A stretch of 33,754 bases of DNA from positions 1 to 33,754 of the forward strand of contig DAHUZH010000030.1 of the NCBI GenBank assembly GCA_027306695.1. Direction: 5' to 3'. The notes under the pieces are model-generated. The model searched no databases and was not told where the DNA came from. It saw only the letters and a list, made by a program, of their open reading frames with translations. The translations under genes were made by a program, and so were the position numbers. Shown here piece after piece: positions 1 to 8,357 of the stretch; the first letter of the stretch is position 1; every line of letters begins with the position of its first letter. Source of the DNA: Acidobacteriaceae bacterium. Lineage in GTDB: Bacteria; Acidobacteriota; Terriglobia; Terriglobales; Acidobacteriaceae.

Positions 1-454
1 CAATCGAGGCGGACAAAGCTGGCGAAGTGAGAGGTCCAGATGCAACAATCGTCCAGCCGTCCGCGGGATCGAGCGTCGTCACCTCCTCGCGATGCACAAC
101 GATGCGCGGCTCGGCGGCAATCGCTTCGGCCACACGGCGCGAAAACTCCACGCGGTCCACGGCTAGCGCGTGGCCAGCAGGCACGGCGCTCGCGTCGGCA
201 GCCTGAAGCAAAAAAGATCCGGCTCGACGCATCTCCTGTTTTAATAGCCACGGCGCAGTGTGTTCGCTTTCGGATTTCAATGAATTAGAGCAGACCAACT
301 CGGCGAAGTCCGCGGTCTGGTGGGCTTCGGTCGAGCGTGTAGGACGCATTTCGTAGAGATCGACAGAACATCCGCGCCGCGCAGCCTGCAAGGCCGCTTC
401 GGGCCCGGCAAGCCCAGCGCCTAGAACGCGGATGCGTGGAGTTGTTTGTGTCAT
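1..454 (-). CDS. trmFO: TrmFO, folate-dependent tRNA m5U54 methyltransferase (5' part, runs off the window)
   Basis: This is the N-terminal 151 codons of a gene whose 3' end lies outside the window; the start is the ATG at 454-452. TrmFO makes the C5-methyl of U54 in the tRNA T-loop, using methylenetetrahydrofolate and FAD. The translation shows the FAD-binding GAGLAGPEAA loop near residues 12-21, then LYEMRP, then the family signature FAELVCSNSLKS, then LLKQEMRRAGS, and then VPAGHALAVDR. This order is diagnostic of TrmFO and separates it from its relative GidA/MnmG. No frameshift or stop is seen. It is divergent from waaA across about 195 bases. Identification is secure from the motifs; only the missing C-terminal part is untested. 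Confidence 0.93.
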   Translation of the reverse strand, partial: MTQTTPRIRVLGAGLAGPEAALQAARRGCSVDLYEMRPTRSTEAHQTADFAELVCSNSLKSESEHTAPWLLKQEMRRAGSFLLQAADASAVPAGHALAVDRVEFSRRVAEAIAAEPRIVVHREEVTTLDPADGWTIVASGPLTSPALSASI

Positions 455-649
455 AGAGAAGAGCAAGCTCGATCTTCCACTATGGTAACGGCTGGAGAGC
501 GAGGCCGGTGCGGCATGCGTGGATACGATTGCGGCCCATGTGAAGAGTAGTCTAGAGGGAAAGGCTTGTGGCATCGTGATTGGATGATTTCTATTGCGCG
601 CAGCGCGACAGGCCCGCCTTTTTTGTGCTGATGATAATTTTTTCAAACC
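455..649. other. Divergent intergenic region between trmFO and waaA
   Basis: These 195 bases separate two divergent genes, so both promoters should lie here. I see no consensus sigma-70 promoter. The best plus-strand candidate is TTGTGG at 566-571 and TTCTAT at 589-594, 17 bases apart, with only three matches to each consensus hexamer. Just before waaA there are two short T-rich runs (around 619-625 and 638-643) and no strong Shine-Dalgarno sequence. No repeat, tRNA or small gene was recognised. Confidence 0.4.
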
Positions 650-1990
650 ATGCTGCTCTATAGTCTGGGCCTGCTGGCCGTTATTATTCTCGCGTCGCCG
701 TACTGGCTGCTCCGCATGGTGTGGAGCGGACGCTATCACGATGGTCTGGGACAGCGGCTCGGTGCTGTGCCGCGCGGGCTTCGCGAATTCCTTGGCAAGG
801 AAACTACAGGCCAGCGGTCTACGATCTGGGTGCATGCGGTTTCCGTCGGCGAGGTGATGGCCGCGAGTCGTCTGGTCGAGCTACTGGATGGGATCGACCC
901 TGCGCTGCCTGTGGTCATTTCGACGACGACATGTACCGGCCAGCAGTTGGCGCACGATCGGTTCAATAAAAATTTGCAGTCGGGACAGACGCGGGTCTTT
1001 TATTACCCGCTCGATTTTGCATGGATCGTGCGCCGCTATCTGCGCGTGTTGCGTCCGCGCGTTTTGATATTGGTCGAGAGCGAACTGTGGCCGCGCATGC
1101 TGGTCGAGGCGCGCCGGGCTGGAACTCCTGTCGTTGTGGTGAATGGGCGCATCTCCGACCGGTCGCTGCCCCGGTATCGCGCGTTGCGCTGGCTTTGGCG
1201 ACTATTGCTTCGCAGGCTGACGCTGGTGTTGGCGCAGAGCGAGCAGGACCGGACGCGCTTCCTCTCCATCGGCGTGCCGGCCAATGCGGTTGAAGTCGCT
1301 GGCAATCTGAAATATGACGTGCACGCCGCCGGAGGGTCGCCGATGACCCAAATGCTTCGCGCAAATCTTCCGGCGCAGGCGAAGGTCTTCGTCGCAGGCA
1401 GCACGATGGAGGGTGAGGAGAACTATCTTCTCGATGCCTTCCGCGAACTGCTCCCACAGTTCCCATGTCTTATTTTGATTCTTGCGCCGCGTCATCCAGA
1501 ACGGTTTCGCGCGGTGGAAGAATTAGTCCAGAAAAAAAAGTTCTTTCCGGTTCGCAAGTCGGAGTGGATGCAACAGCCACGTCCCATTGCGCCGGGTAGA
1601 GTTTTTCTGCTGGACTCGTTGGGCGAACTGGCGTCCGTCTATTCGCTGGCTTCGGTGGCCTTTGTGGGAGGAAGTTTGATTTCCGCAGGCGGCCACAATC
1701 CACTGGAGCCCGCGCAATTTTCTGTGCCGATCGTAATGGGGCCGCACACGGAAAATTTTCGTGGCATGGTGGCCGCATTGCTGGCGAGGGAAGCGATGCG
1801 AGTGACGCCGCCGGAACGGCTAGCTGCTGTGTTGCGCGAGTTGCTGCTGTCGCCCGAAGCCGTGGAGATGGGCCAGCGAGCGCGGACGGTATTTGAAGAA
1901 GAAGCAGGCGCGACCGAACGGTGCTTGGCTGCCATTCAGAAAGTTCTTGCAAACCAGCAACCTGTGCGCGAGGGGGAGCAGCCGCGATGA
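650..1990 (+). CDS. waaA: 3-deoxy-D-manno-octulosonic acid (Kdo) transferase, WaaA/KdtA
   Basis: This 446-residue membrane-anchored GT30 glycosyltransferase transfers Kdo from CMP-Kdo to lipid IVA at the cytoplasmic face of the inner membrane. An N-terminal hydrophobic anchor (residues 1-25) is followed by the Glycos_transf_N domain. The conserved SVGE motif contains Glu68, which by alignment corresponds to the catalytic base Glu31 of Aquifex WaaA. ESELWPRM, the nucleotide-binding-side motif LAPRHPERF, and GGSLISAGGHNPLEP in the C-terminal half are all present. Length is normal for the family (about 420-450). Its stop overlaps the lpxK ATG (ATGA at 1987-1990), so it leads an LPS operon. Whether it adds one or two Kdo residues cannot be read from sequence. 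Confidence 0.95.
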   Translation: MLLYSLGLLAVIILASPYWLLRMVWSGRYHDGLGQRLGAVPRGLREFLGKETTGQRSTIWVHAVSVGEVMAASRLVELLDGIDPALPVVISTTTCTGQQLAHDRFNKNLQSGQTRVFYYPLDFAWIVRRYLRVLRPRVLILVESELWPRMLVEARRAGTPVVVVNGRISDRSLPRYRALRWLWRLLLRRLTLVLAQSEQDRTRFLSIGVPANAVEVAGNLKYDVHAAGGSPMTQMLRANLPAQAKVFVAGSTMEGEENYLLDAFRELLPQFPCLILILAPRHPERFRAVEELVQKKKFFPVRKSEWMQQPRPIAPGRVFLLDSLGELASVYSLASVAFVGGSLISAGGHNPLEPAQFSVPIVMGPHTENFRGMVAALLAREAMRVTPPERLAAVLRELLLSPEAVEMGQRARTVFEEEAGATERCLAAIQKVLANQQPVREGEQPR

Positions 1991-3039
1991 AGACACATGA
2001 AAAGTCGCTGGCGTGGAGAGCTGCATTTCCGCTTCTGATGCCGTTCGCGCTGCTGTATGCCATGGTGGTGCGGTTCAAGAATGCGGCCTATCATCAGCGT
2101 TTATTGCGGCCAGCGCGTTTGTCTTGGCCAGTCCTCAGCGTGGGAAATCTTTCGGTTGGCGGTACGGGAAAGACCCCGGTCGTGTTGTTGCTGTCGCGCT
2201 TGCTGAGCGAACTCGGCTGGGCCGTGGATGTATTGAGTCGCGGTTATAGACGCAGCAGCACGGCCACGAGAAAGGTGGATATAAAAGGCGCTCCAGAAGA
2301 GTTTGGCGATGAGCCATCGCTGATGGCGCGGCACGGTGTTGCCGTTTATGTGGGAACAGACCGATATCTGGCGGGAAAATTGGCGGAGCAGAATGAAGCT
2401 AGCACGCCTCGCCTGCATATTCTGGACGATGGGTTCCAGCATCGCAGACTGGCGCGCGCAGTGGACATTGTCCTGCTGCAGCGTGGCGATCTGAAAGACG
2501 ACATGCTGCCGGCAGGACGCTTGCGAGAGCCGCTGTCTGCGCTGGAGCGCACGGACATCTGCATTCTCCGATTAGAGGATGCGGACATTGCAGAACGAGT
2601 GTTGCGGCTGATGCGCCAGAGCGATCCGGCACGCATCTGGCTGGTGGAGCGCCGCACCGTGCTGCCTGCGCCGTGGAGTTCAACCCAGAAGGCATTCGCA
2701 TTTTGCGCGATTGGCGATCCGCAAGGATTTTTTCAGGGGCTGCGTGCGGCTGGCGCGCAGTTGGTTGGAGAGATTGTCTTTCGAGACCACCATGCGTACA
2801 CGCATCAGGATGTGGCGCGGCTGAAGGCGGCGGCACGCAGATGCGGGGCAAAGTTTTTCGTGACGACAGAAAAGGACAATGTGCGTCTGCCGCAGGCTTT
2901 GCGCGCGGAACTGGAAAGCGAATCGCCGCTGGTGATTGCCGGCCTGGAAATTTCTCTCCGCGAGGAAGCACGCTCCATTGCTCTACTTGAGTCGTTGATT
3001 GCGGACCGGCTTCAAGCTGGCGCGCGCAACGTGCGATGA
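1987..3039 (+). CDS. lpxK: Tetraacyldisaccharide 4'-kinase, LpxK
   Basis: LpxK phosphorylates the 4' position of the tetraacyl-disaccharide lipid A precursor, giving lipid IVA, at the inner membrane. I chose the ATG at 1987, which gives 350 residues and an ATGA overlap with waaA; an earlier in-frame start at 1921 would lie inside waaA and add residues foreign to the family. A hydrophobic N-terminal helix (about 13-29) is followed by the P-loop GNLSVGGTGKTP at residues 53-64, which is characteristic of LpxK. ILDDGFQHR and later FRDHHAYTHQD and FFVTTEKDNVRLP are also typical. No oddities were seen. It acts directly before WaaA in the pathway, which fits the operon. Confidence 0.95.
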   Translation: MKTHEKSLAWRAAFPLLMPFALLYAMVVRFKNAAYHQRLLRPARLSWPVLSVGNLSVGGTGKTPVVLLLSRLLSELGWAVDVLSRGYRRSSTATRKVDIKGAPEEFGDEPSLMARHGVAVYVGTDRYLAGKLAEQNEASTPRLHILDDGFQHRRLARAVDIVLLQRGDLKDDMLPAGRLREPLSALERTDICILRLEDADIAERVLRLMRQSDPARIWLVERRTVLPAPWSSTQKAFAFCAIGDPQGFFQGLRAAGAQLVGEIVFRDHHAYTHQDVARLKAAARRCGAKFFVTTEKDNVRLPQALRAELESESPLVIAGLEISLREEARSIALLESLIADRLQAGARNVR

Positions 3040-3046
3040 TGGATGC

Positions 3047-4150
3047 TTGCCATCGCAATCACAAAATCTGCGCATTCTCATCGTCCGGCTGGGCGCCATG
3101 GGAGATGTACTGCATGCGCTGCCAGCCGTGACCGCATTGCGCGCGGCGCTGGAGGCGTCCCAGTGTACAAGCTGGATCGGCTGGGCCATCGAGCCGCAGT
3201 GGACGCCGCTGTTGAGTGCATTTGCAAACTCGCAAATGCAGACGCGAGGCCCGCAAATGCCGGTCGTGGACATGCTGCATTTGGTCCCCGCGAAGCGGTG
3301 GGCCAGTCGTCCGCTTTCACCTTTGACGCTGCGCGAGATTCGAGACCTGCGCCGCGCGCTCCGGGCGCAGCACTATGATGTGTGCATCGATTTGCAGGGC
3401 GCGATCCGCTCCGCGTGGGTGGGGCGCATGGCGGCCAGTCCGCGCATGATCGGCGAGGCGCATCCGCGCGAACCAATAGCCCGCTGGCTCTTTCGCGAAC
3501 GGGTCGAAACTGCGGGAGTGCATGTGATCGAGCAGGCGCGCGAAGTGGTCGAGGTTGTGCTCGGCGCACAACTGCCGTACCAGGCACCGGCGCTGCCAAT
3601 CGATCCACAAGCGGAACAGGAATTGGATCGCTGGTTGGCGGAGCACGGCATGGAACAAGGGACCGGGCGATTTGTTTTGGTGAATCCCGGCGCGGGGTGG
3701 GGGGCCAAGCGCTGGCCAGCCGAGCGCTATGCGGCCCTGGCCGCACAATTCGCGCAGATGGGGTATGCGACGGTGGTGAACGTAGGGCCGGGCGAATCGC
3801 AACTGGCGGAAACGATCTGTGCTGGACCACACGCACGGGCCTTTGCCATGCATGCGAGTATCGGACAACTCATCGCATGTACCCGGAGGGCCAGCTTGTT
3901 CATCGGTGGTGATACGGGCCCGCTGCATCTGGCGGCAGCACTGCAAATTCCCGTCGTCGGCATTTATGGGCCGACGGACCCCGCGCGCAACGGCCCTTTT
4001 GGCAGACGCACGCGCGTGTTGCGGCATCCCGCGAGCAAGCGGGATCACAGCCGAAGAAGCGAAACAGAAGCTGGGCTATTGACGATTACGGTGGACAATG
4101 TTTTTGAGGCCGCGCAGCAGCTATTGCGGGAGGTATCGGGGTCCGCATGA
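3047..4150 (+). CDS. waaC: LPS heptosyltransferase I-like (WaaC family, GT9)
   Basis: This GT9 enzyme should transfer L-glycero-D-manno-heptose onto Kdo of the LPS inner core, on the cytoplasmic side. The N-terminus has RLGAMGDVLHALPAV; its Asp20 matches the catalytic Asp of E. coli WaaC. DLQGAIRSAWVGR and HPREPIARWLF resemble WaaC more than WaaF. The C-terminal nucleotide-sugar half carries NPGAGWGAKRWPAERYAAL and FIGGDTGPLHLAAAL. There is no ATG before the first conserved strand, so I set the start at TTG 3047, 7 bases after lpxK; another TTG at 2999 would overlap lpxK by 41 bases. The protein is 367 residues. The stop overlaps the next start (ATGA). The donor sugar and exact acceptor are inferred from the family. 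Confidence 0.85.
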   Translation: MPSQSQNLRILIVRLGAMGDVLHALPAVTALRAALEASQCTSWIGWAIEPQWTPLLSAFANSQMQTRGPQMPVVDMLHLVPAKRWASRPLSPLTLREIRDLRRALRAQHYDVCIDLQGAIRSAWVGRMAASPRMIGEAHPREPIARWLFRERVETAGVHVIEQAREVVEVVLGAQLPYQAPALPIDPQAEQELDRWLAEHGMEQGTGRFVLVNPGAGWGAKRWPAERYAALAAQFAQMGYATVVNVGPGESQLAETICAGPHARAFAMHASIGQLIACTRRASLFIGGDTGPLHLAAALQIPVVGIYGPTDPARNGPFGRRTRVLRHPASKRDHSRRSETEAGLLTITVDNVFEAAQQLLREVSGSA

Positions 4151-4725
4151 GTCCAGCAAACTCCAATCAGAATTTCTATCAGCGATGGAAACGGATTTCG
4201 CGGCGGATTCGCGTGCCGCTGGGTTTTCTGTTCGTCGTTCTTTATTTCTGGCTGGCGCGACCTGCTCCTTATTCCCTGCTGGCCAGCTTGGCGTTGGTAG
4301 TGCCGGGAATTCTTCTGCGCGGTTATGCCTCCGGTTACGTCAAAAAAAATGCGGAGCTGACGACGACCGGGCCGTATGCTTATACCCGCAATCCACTGTA
4401 TCTCGGCTCAATTCTGATCGCGTTCGGTTTCGCGCTGGCGGCGCGGAACCTGTGGATTGCAGTTGCGTTGGTGCTGCTGTTTGGTGTGATTTATGGGCCG
4501 GTGATTGTGGGCGAAGAGGAATATCTGCGCGCGCATTTTGATGGGTACGAGGCCTACGCCAAACGTGTGCCGCGGTTGCTGCCCCGGCTGCGCGTGGAAC
4601 GCGGCGAGACGGGCGGCGAATTTTCTTTTGGGCTATATCGCAAGCATCGCGAGTACAATTCGCTTTTGGGTTCCTTCTGCATTTATCTTGTCCTGATCGT
4701 CCTAACATTTCTGTGGCATCGATAG
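4147..4725 (+). CDS. Isoprenylcysteine carboxyl methyltransferase-like integral membrane protein
   Basis: This 192-residue protein has about four to five membrane spans and the ICMT/PEMT-family signature: GPYAYTRNPLYLGSI after the second span, then GEEEYLRAHFDGYEAYAKRVPRLLP. Those motifs bind S-adenosylmethionine and line the active site in the family. Bacterial members methylate varied lipids or small molecules, and the substrate here is unknown. Its ATG overlaps the stop of the heptosyltransferase (ATGA at 4147-4150), so translation is probably coupled, pointing to a role linked to the lipid A or core glycolipid. That link is an inference from position only. It is the last of the four tightly packed genes. 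Confidence 0.8.
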   Translation: MSPANSNQNFYQRWKRISRRIRVPLGFLFVVLYFWLARPAPYSLLASLALVVPGILLRGYASGYVKKNAELTTTGPYAYTRNPLYLGSILIAFGFALAARNLWIAVALVLLFGVIYGPVIVGEEEYLRAHFDGYEAYAKRVPRLLPRLRVERGETGGEFSFGLYRKHREYNSLLGSFCIYLVLIVLTFLWHR

Positions 4726-4770
4726 TTCTAGCAGGGCTGCTTGATTATTTGAGGGTCTCATTGGGAGCGA

Positions 4771-5547
4771 ATGAAGCGTAATTTCGCAGAGATATTTTTT
4801 CTTGGCTTTCTGGCGCTGGTTCTTATGCCGGCAACAGCACGCGCCCAGTCGCCTGCACTTGCTCCGCCGAACCCGCAATTTCTGCTGCCATCCAAACAGA
4901 CCCTGAACTACGCCGTGGACTGGCGTGTGTTTCCCGCCGGAACGGCAACATTTCACCTAAACGCAGAGGGGTCGAATGAACATGTGACCGCGACGGCGGC
5001 CTCCATTGGCACGGTGAACCTGCTGTTTCCAGTGGCCGACCGATACGACAGCGTGTTCGATTTGCACTCGGGATGCTCGTTTGAATATCGCAAGCAGATC
5101 CAGGAAGGGCTGCGGCGACTGACGGGCCTGATGCAGTTGGACAACGCCCACCACCAGCAGATATTGAGCGAGAAAAATCTCGTCACCGGGACCTCGAAGA
5201 AGCAGACTTCGCCAATTCCGGCTTGCGTGACTGATGTTTTGTCCGGGATTTTCTATGTGGCCACGCAGCCGCTCCAGATTGGGCACGATCTTCGCTTCCC
5301 ACTCGCAGACGGAGGAAAGGTTGTGAGCGTCACGATGAAGGTGGAGGCGAAGGAACCGGTCGTCACGCCTGCGGGAACTTTTTCCGCCATCCGCGTGCAG
5401 CCGACCGCCGATGCTGGCGTGGTGAAGAACCGCGGCAGCATCTGGATCTGGTACACCGACGACGCACGCCATCTTCCGGTGCAGGTGCGCGCGCATCTTT
5501 TCTGGGGCACAATCACCATGCGCCTGACCAGCGTCAGCAACAAGTAA
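4771..5547 (+). CDS. Secreted DUF3108 domain protein
   Basis: This is a 258-residue protein of unknown function. A Sec signal peptide covers about residues 1-25, with a likely cut after ATARA. The mature part begins with a beta-rich region (TLNYAVDWRVFPAGTATFHL) and later has FYVATQPLQIGHDLRFPLADGG and PAGTFSAIRVQP, patterns of the DUF3108 family of periplasmic beta proteins. A GGGAG sequence lies about 6 bases before the ATG, a good ribosome binding site. It follows the LPS genes after 45 bases in the same direction, so an envelope role is plausible but unproven. It ends tail to tail with comEC, with only 34 bases between and no clear hairpin. Confidence 0.75.
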   Translation: MKRNFAEIFFLGFLALVLMPATARAQSPALAPPNPQFLLPSKQTLNYAVDWRVFPAGTATFHLNAEGSNEHVTATAASIGTVNLLFPVADRYDSVFDLHSGCSFEYRKQIQEGLRRLTGLMQLDNAHHQQILSEKNLVTGTSKKQTSPIPACVTDVLSGIFYVATQPLQIGHDLRFPLADGGKVVSVTMKVEAKEPVVTPAGTFSAIRVQPTADAGVVKNRGSIWIWYTDDARHLPVQVRAHLFWGTITMRLTSVSNK

Positions 5548-5581
5548 ACCATCCGCTAAAAAATGGAAGCTGCGCCCCCGA

Positions 5582-8341
5582 TCAGTGCGCCGATGGAATA
5601 CCGATTGGCATGACAGGTTGAATGCTCGTTCCGTTCAGCAGGAAGCTGCTGGGTCCCAGCGTATCCGTGCGGTAGACATGCACATGCGCGCCTGCGAGTG
5701 CATCCAGCACGGACATGCGGGGATGTCCAAAGGGATTGTGCCGGCCAACAGAAATGACGGCATACGTTGGATGCACGGCGGCGAGAAATGCGGGCGTCGT
5801 CGAGGTATTGCTGCCGTGGTGGCCGACTTTTAGCAGCCCCGCCGCGAGCGGTTCGGTGTCTACCATTTGTTCTTCTACGGGGGCCTCCGCATCGCCTTCC
5901 AGTAGGACCGCTGTTTTTTTATACCGGAGCCGCATGACGAGAGAGTCGTCGTTCGAGGCGCTCTGGCCGGGCTGATACTTCGCTGCTGGCGCAAGAATCC
6001 GCACATGCGCGCCGCCAAAGTCAAAGCGCTCTCCGGCAGTCATCGATTGCATGGGAATGTTTTCCTGATGGGCGAGGGCCATCAACGCGCGATATTCGGG
6101 AACCATGGGATTATGGCCTACCCAAAGCACCTTCGGATGAAAATTCTGGAGCACTGCGGGCATGCCGCCCATGTGGTCGCTATGGGCGTGCGTCAGCGCG
6201 ACCGCATCCAGGCGGCGAATGTGCCGCCACCAGAGATACTGCGAGACAACGTCCTCGCCGACATCGAATTGTGAGTCGGTGGATTGCGGGCCACCGATGG
6301 GGCCTCCCGCATCGACCAGCATGGTCTTCCCGTCCGGCGTGACGACCAGTAGAGAATCTCCCTGTCCAACGTCGAGCGCCGTCACTTCCAATACGCCGCG
6401 ATGGAAGGCCGTGGCCTGCGGCCACAGCACAAGCAGAGAGCCAACAAAAACTGCGGTGAGCGCTGCCCATCGCCAGCGGGCGGACTTGCGGACTATCCAG
6501 AGCGCGGCAATCCAGGCTGCCGCAAAGCAAAAGAAAGACCACTCCGGCGGGTCGGGCGTGCGCAGGCCGGAGGCGGAAAAATTTCCGAACAGATGAATCA
6601 GCCAAGAGATGGCATGGAGCAGCAGTGCTGTCAACGATCCACCGGGGACCGCCAGCGCGGGATGGATGCAACCCAGAAGAAATGTAAGCAGCGCCAGCGG
6701 CAGCAGAAACGCCAGCAGCGGCAGGCCGAGCAGGTTTGCGGGAAGCGCGATCAGCGTGATGCGATGGAAATAGACGGCCATCGGCAGCACCGTGGCTAGT
6801 TCCACGATCAGGGCAACAATCATTGCCTCTGCGAAGCGAAGCACCCAGCGCGCCACTCCGAATGGCAGACGCCATGCCCACTTGGTTCCAACCAAAGGCC
6901 GCAGGCTGGCCGTGTACATCCGCAGCGCGACGCGCATCTGCGCCACACGCGGCGGCAGAAATTGGTCGAGCGAGATCTGACGCGGAAGGCGTACGCCCCG
7001 TAGATAAGGCGATAGCGTTGCTTCGATCAGCGGCGCGGCCACACCGGCAATCACCAGCACGGCAAGAAACGTCATCTGAAAGCTGGAATCGAATAGCGCA
7101 GTCGGATTGTGGACGAGCACGCCGATAGCGGCAATCCCGATTGCGTTCAACGCAGCGCATTCGCGATAGAGAATGCGACTGAGGAGATAGACCGCGCTTA
7201 GCCATAAGGCACGCTGCACGGGAGGCGCGAAGCCGGTGAGAAATGCGTAGAGCAGCGCGAGCGCCAGCGCAACCAGTGTGGCCGCCAGCGGATTGAGACG
7301 CATTTTCCGCGCCAGCCAGAAGAGAAGTCCAACCACAATCGTGATGTGCAGGCCGGAGACGACCAGCAAGTGAAACGATCCTGTGCGTTCAAACGCGCTG
7401 CGCATGCTATGTCGCAGGCGCGTCCGGTCGCCGAACAACATGGCGCTCAGCACGCTGCTGTCCTGCGAGGTCAAGCGCAGCCATGGTGGGAGCCACTTGT
7501 AGGACGCGCTGATGTTCGTGATCCGATCAAGGCGAGCAGCCGCCCATGCCTGTGCGGCGGATGCCAGACACGCGAGCGATGCATGCCCCGGCGTGGCGGC
7601 CGCATGGATGCTGGTTGCATCGGTGCTGCCCAGCACCGCGATGCCGTGCTGTGCGAGATAGGCCGGATAGTCCCAAGCGCCGGGACCGAGATAGCGCTCC
7701 GGCGCGTGGAAGCGCAGCGTGACGTGCAGCCGCTCTCCACAATGTAGCTGCGGCAATGCTTCTCCCGGGCGCGCGTAAAGATTTAATCGCAACCCGCCGG
7801 CGACGGCCGTCTGCCAATCTCGTTCGGCGGTAAATTCCTCAACATGGTCGAGCGCGAGATCGACTTGCTGCGTCTGTTCGCTCTCTTCGCGCGAACTATA
7901 GGGAAGGCCGCGCGTCTCTTCGCGTGACGTGTGGAGAGCGGTTACAGTCCCGGTCACTTCGCGCTGAAGTCCATCGGCAAGCTGAAATAATGCTGGCGTC
8001 GCCGGATGCGCGGGAGCCACAAGCGCGCAGAATTGTCCCGCCGCAAACCAGAGCAGAAGCAAAGGCAGAAAAAGCATTCGCGCTGCGTGGCGCATGACGG
8101 CCAGTGTCAGCGCGGCGGCCAGCAACGCGGCCAGGAGCGCGACAAGCGGCGGATGCCAGACCCAATGCACATCCAGAATGCCGAGCGCAAATCCTGCGGC
8201 TGCCAGCAACATTGGTGCGCTCGCCAACGATAAAGGTTCGCGGGCCAGCCGATGCCGTGTGGCGCGCAAGGGCGCAGGTTGATATCCGCGCGCCGGACGC
8301 GCGGGTAGAGATGTCTCCGTCGGGGGTACGGGGAGGGCCAT
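5582..8341 (-). CDS. comEC: ComEC/Rec2-type DNA uptake channel protein
   Basis: ComEC is the inner-membrane channel that carries one DNA strand into the cell in natural transformation. The 919-residue protein has the full three-part layout: N-terminal spans and a soluble DUF4131/OB-like region (about 40-250), a multi-span Competence domain (about 290-600) containing LLVVSGLHITIVVG and GFAPPVQRALWLSAVYLLSR, and a C-terminal metallo-beta-lactamase domain. That last domain has DVGQGDS (657-663), THAHSDHMGG (from 717), GDAE (815-818) and HHGSNTS (841-847), so its metal ligands look intact. It is the final gene of the valS-led run, 16 bases after the rRNA methyltransferase gene. Competence in this organism also needs pilus genes that are not in the window. 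Confidence 0.93.
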   Translation of the reverse strand: MALPVPPTETSLPARPARGYQPAPLRATRHRLAREPLSLASAPMLLAAAGFALGILDVHWVWHPPLVALLAALLAAALTLAVMRHAARMLFLPLLLLWFAAGQFCALVAPAHPATPALFQLADGLQREVTGTVTALHTSREETRGLPYSSREESEQTQQVDLALDHVEEFTAERDWQTAVAGGLRLNLYARPGEALPQLHCGERLHVTLRFHAPERYLGPGAWDYPAYLAQHGIAVLGSTDATSIHAAATPGHASLACLASAAQAWAAARLDRITNISASYKWLPPWLRLTSQDSSVLSAMLFGDRTRLRHSMRSAFERTGSFHLLVVSGLHITIVVGLLFWLARKMRLNPLAATLVALALALLYAFLTGFAPPVQRALWLSAVYLLSRILYRECAALNAIGIAAIGVLVHNPTALFDSSFQMTFLAVLVIAGVAAPLIEATLSPYLRGVRLPRQISLDQFLPPRVAQMRVALRMYTASLRPLVGTKWAWRLPFGVARWVLRFAEAMIVALIVELATVLPMAVYFHRITLIALPANLLGLPLLAFLLPLALLTFLLGCIHPALAVPGGSLTALLLHAISWLIHLFGNFSASGLRTPDPPEWSFFCFAAAWIAALWIVRKSARWRWAALTAVFVGSLLVLWPQATAFHRGVLEVTALDVGQGDSLLVVTPDGKTMLVDAGGPIGGPQSTDSQFDVGEDVVSQYLWWRHIRRLDAVALTHAHSDHMGGMPAVLQNFHPKVLWVGHNPMVPEYRALMALAHQENIPMQSMTAGERFDFGGAHVRILAPAAKYQPGQSASNDDSLVMRLRYKKTAVLLEGDAEAPVEEQMVDTEPLAAGLLKVGHHGSNTSTTPAFLAAVHPTYAVISVGRHNPFGHPRMSVLDALAGAHVHVYRTDTLGPSSFLLNGTSIQPVMPIGIPSAH

Positions 8342-8357
8342 GAGTCAGTCCGCGAAC

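Noticed and set aside
680-770. Suspected loss of the catalytic Glu in WaaA (GQRLG where E. coli has GERYG)
   Set aside because: The catalytic base by comparison with Aquifex WaaA is the Glu of the SVGE motif, which is present as Glu68. The Gln is at a non-catalytic site.
1921-1986. 22-codon N-terminal extension of LpxK
   Set aside because: It lies inside waaA; the ATG at 1987 overlaps the waaA stop as ATGA and matches the family start.
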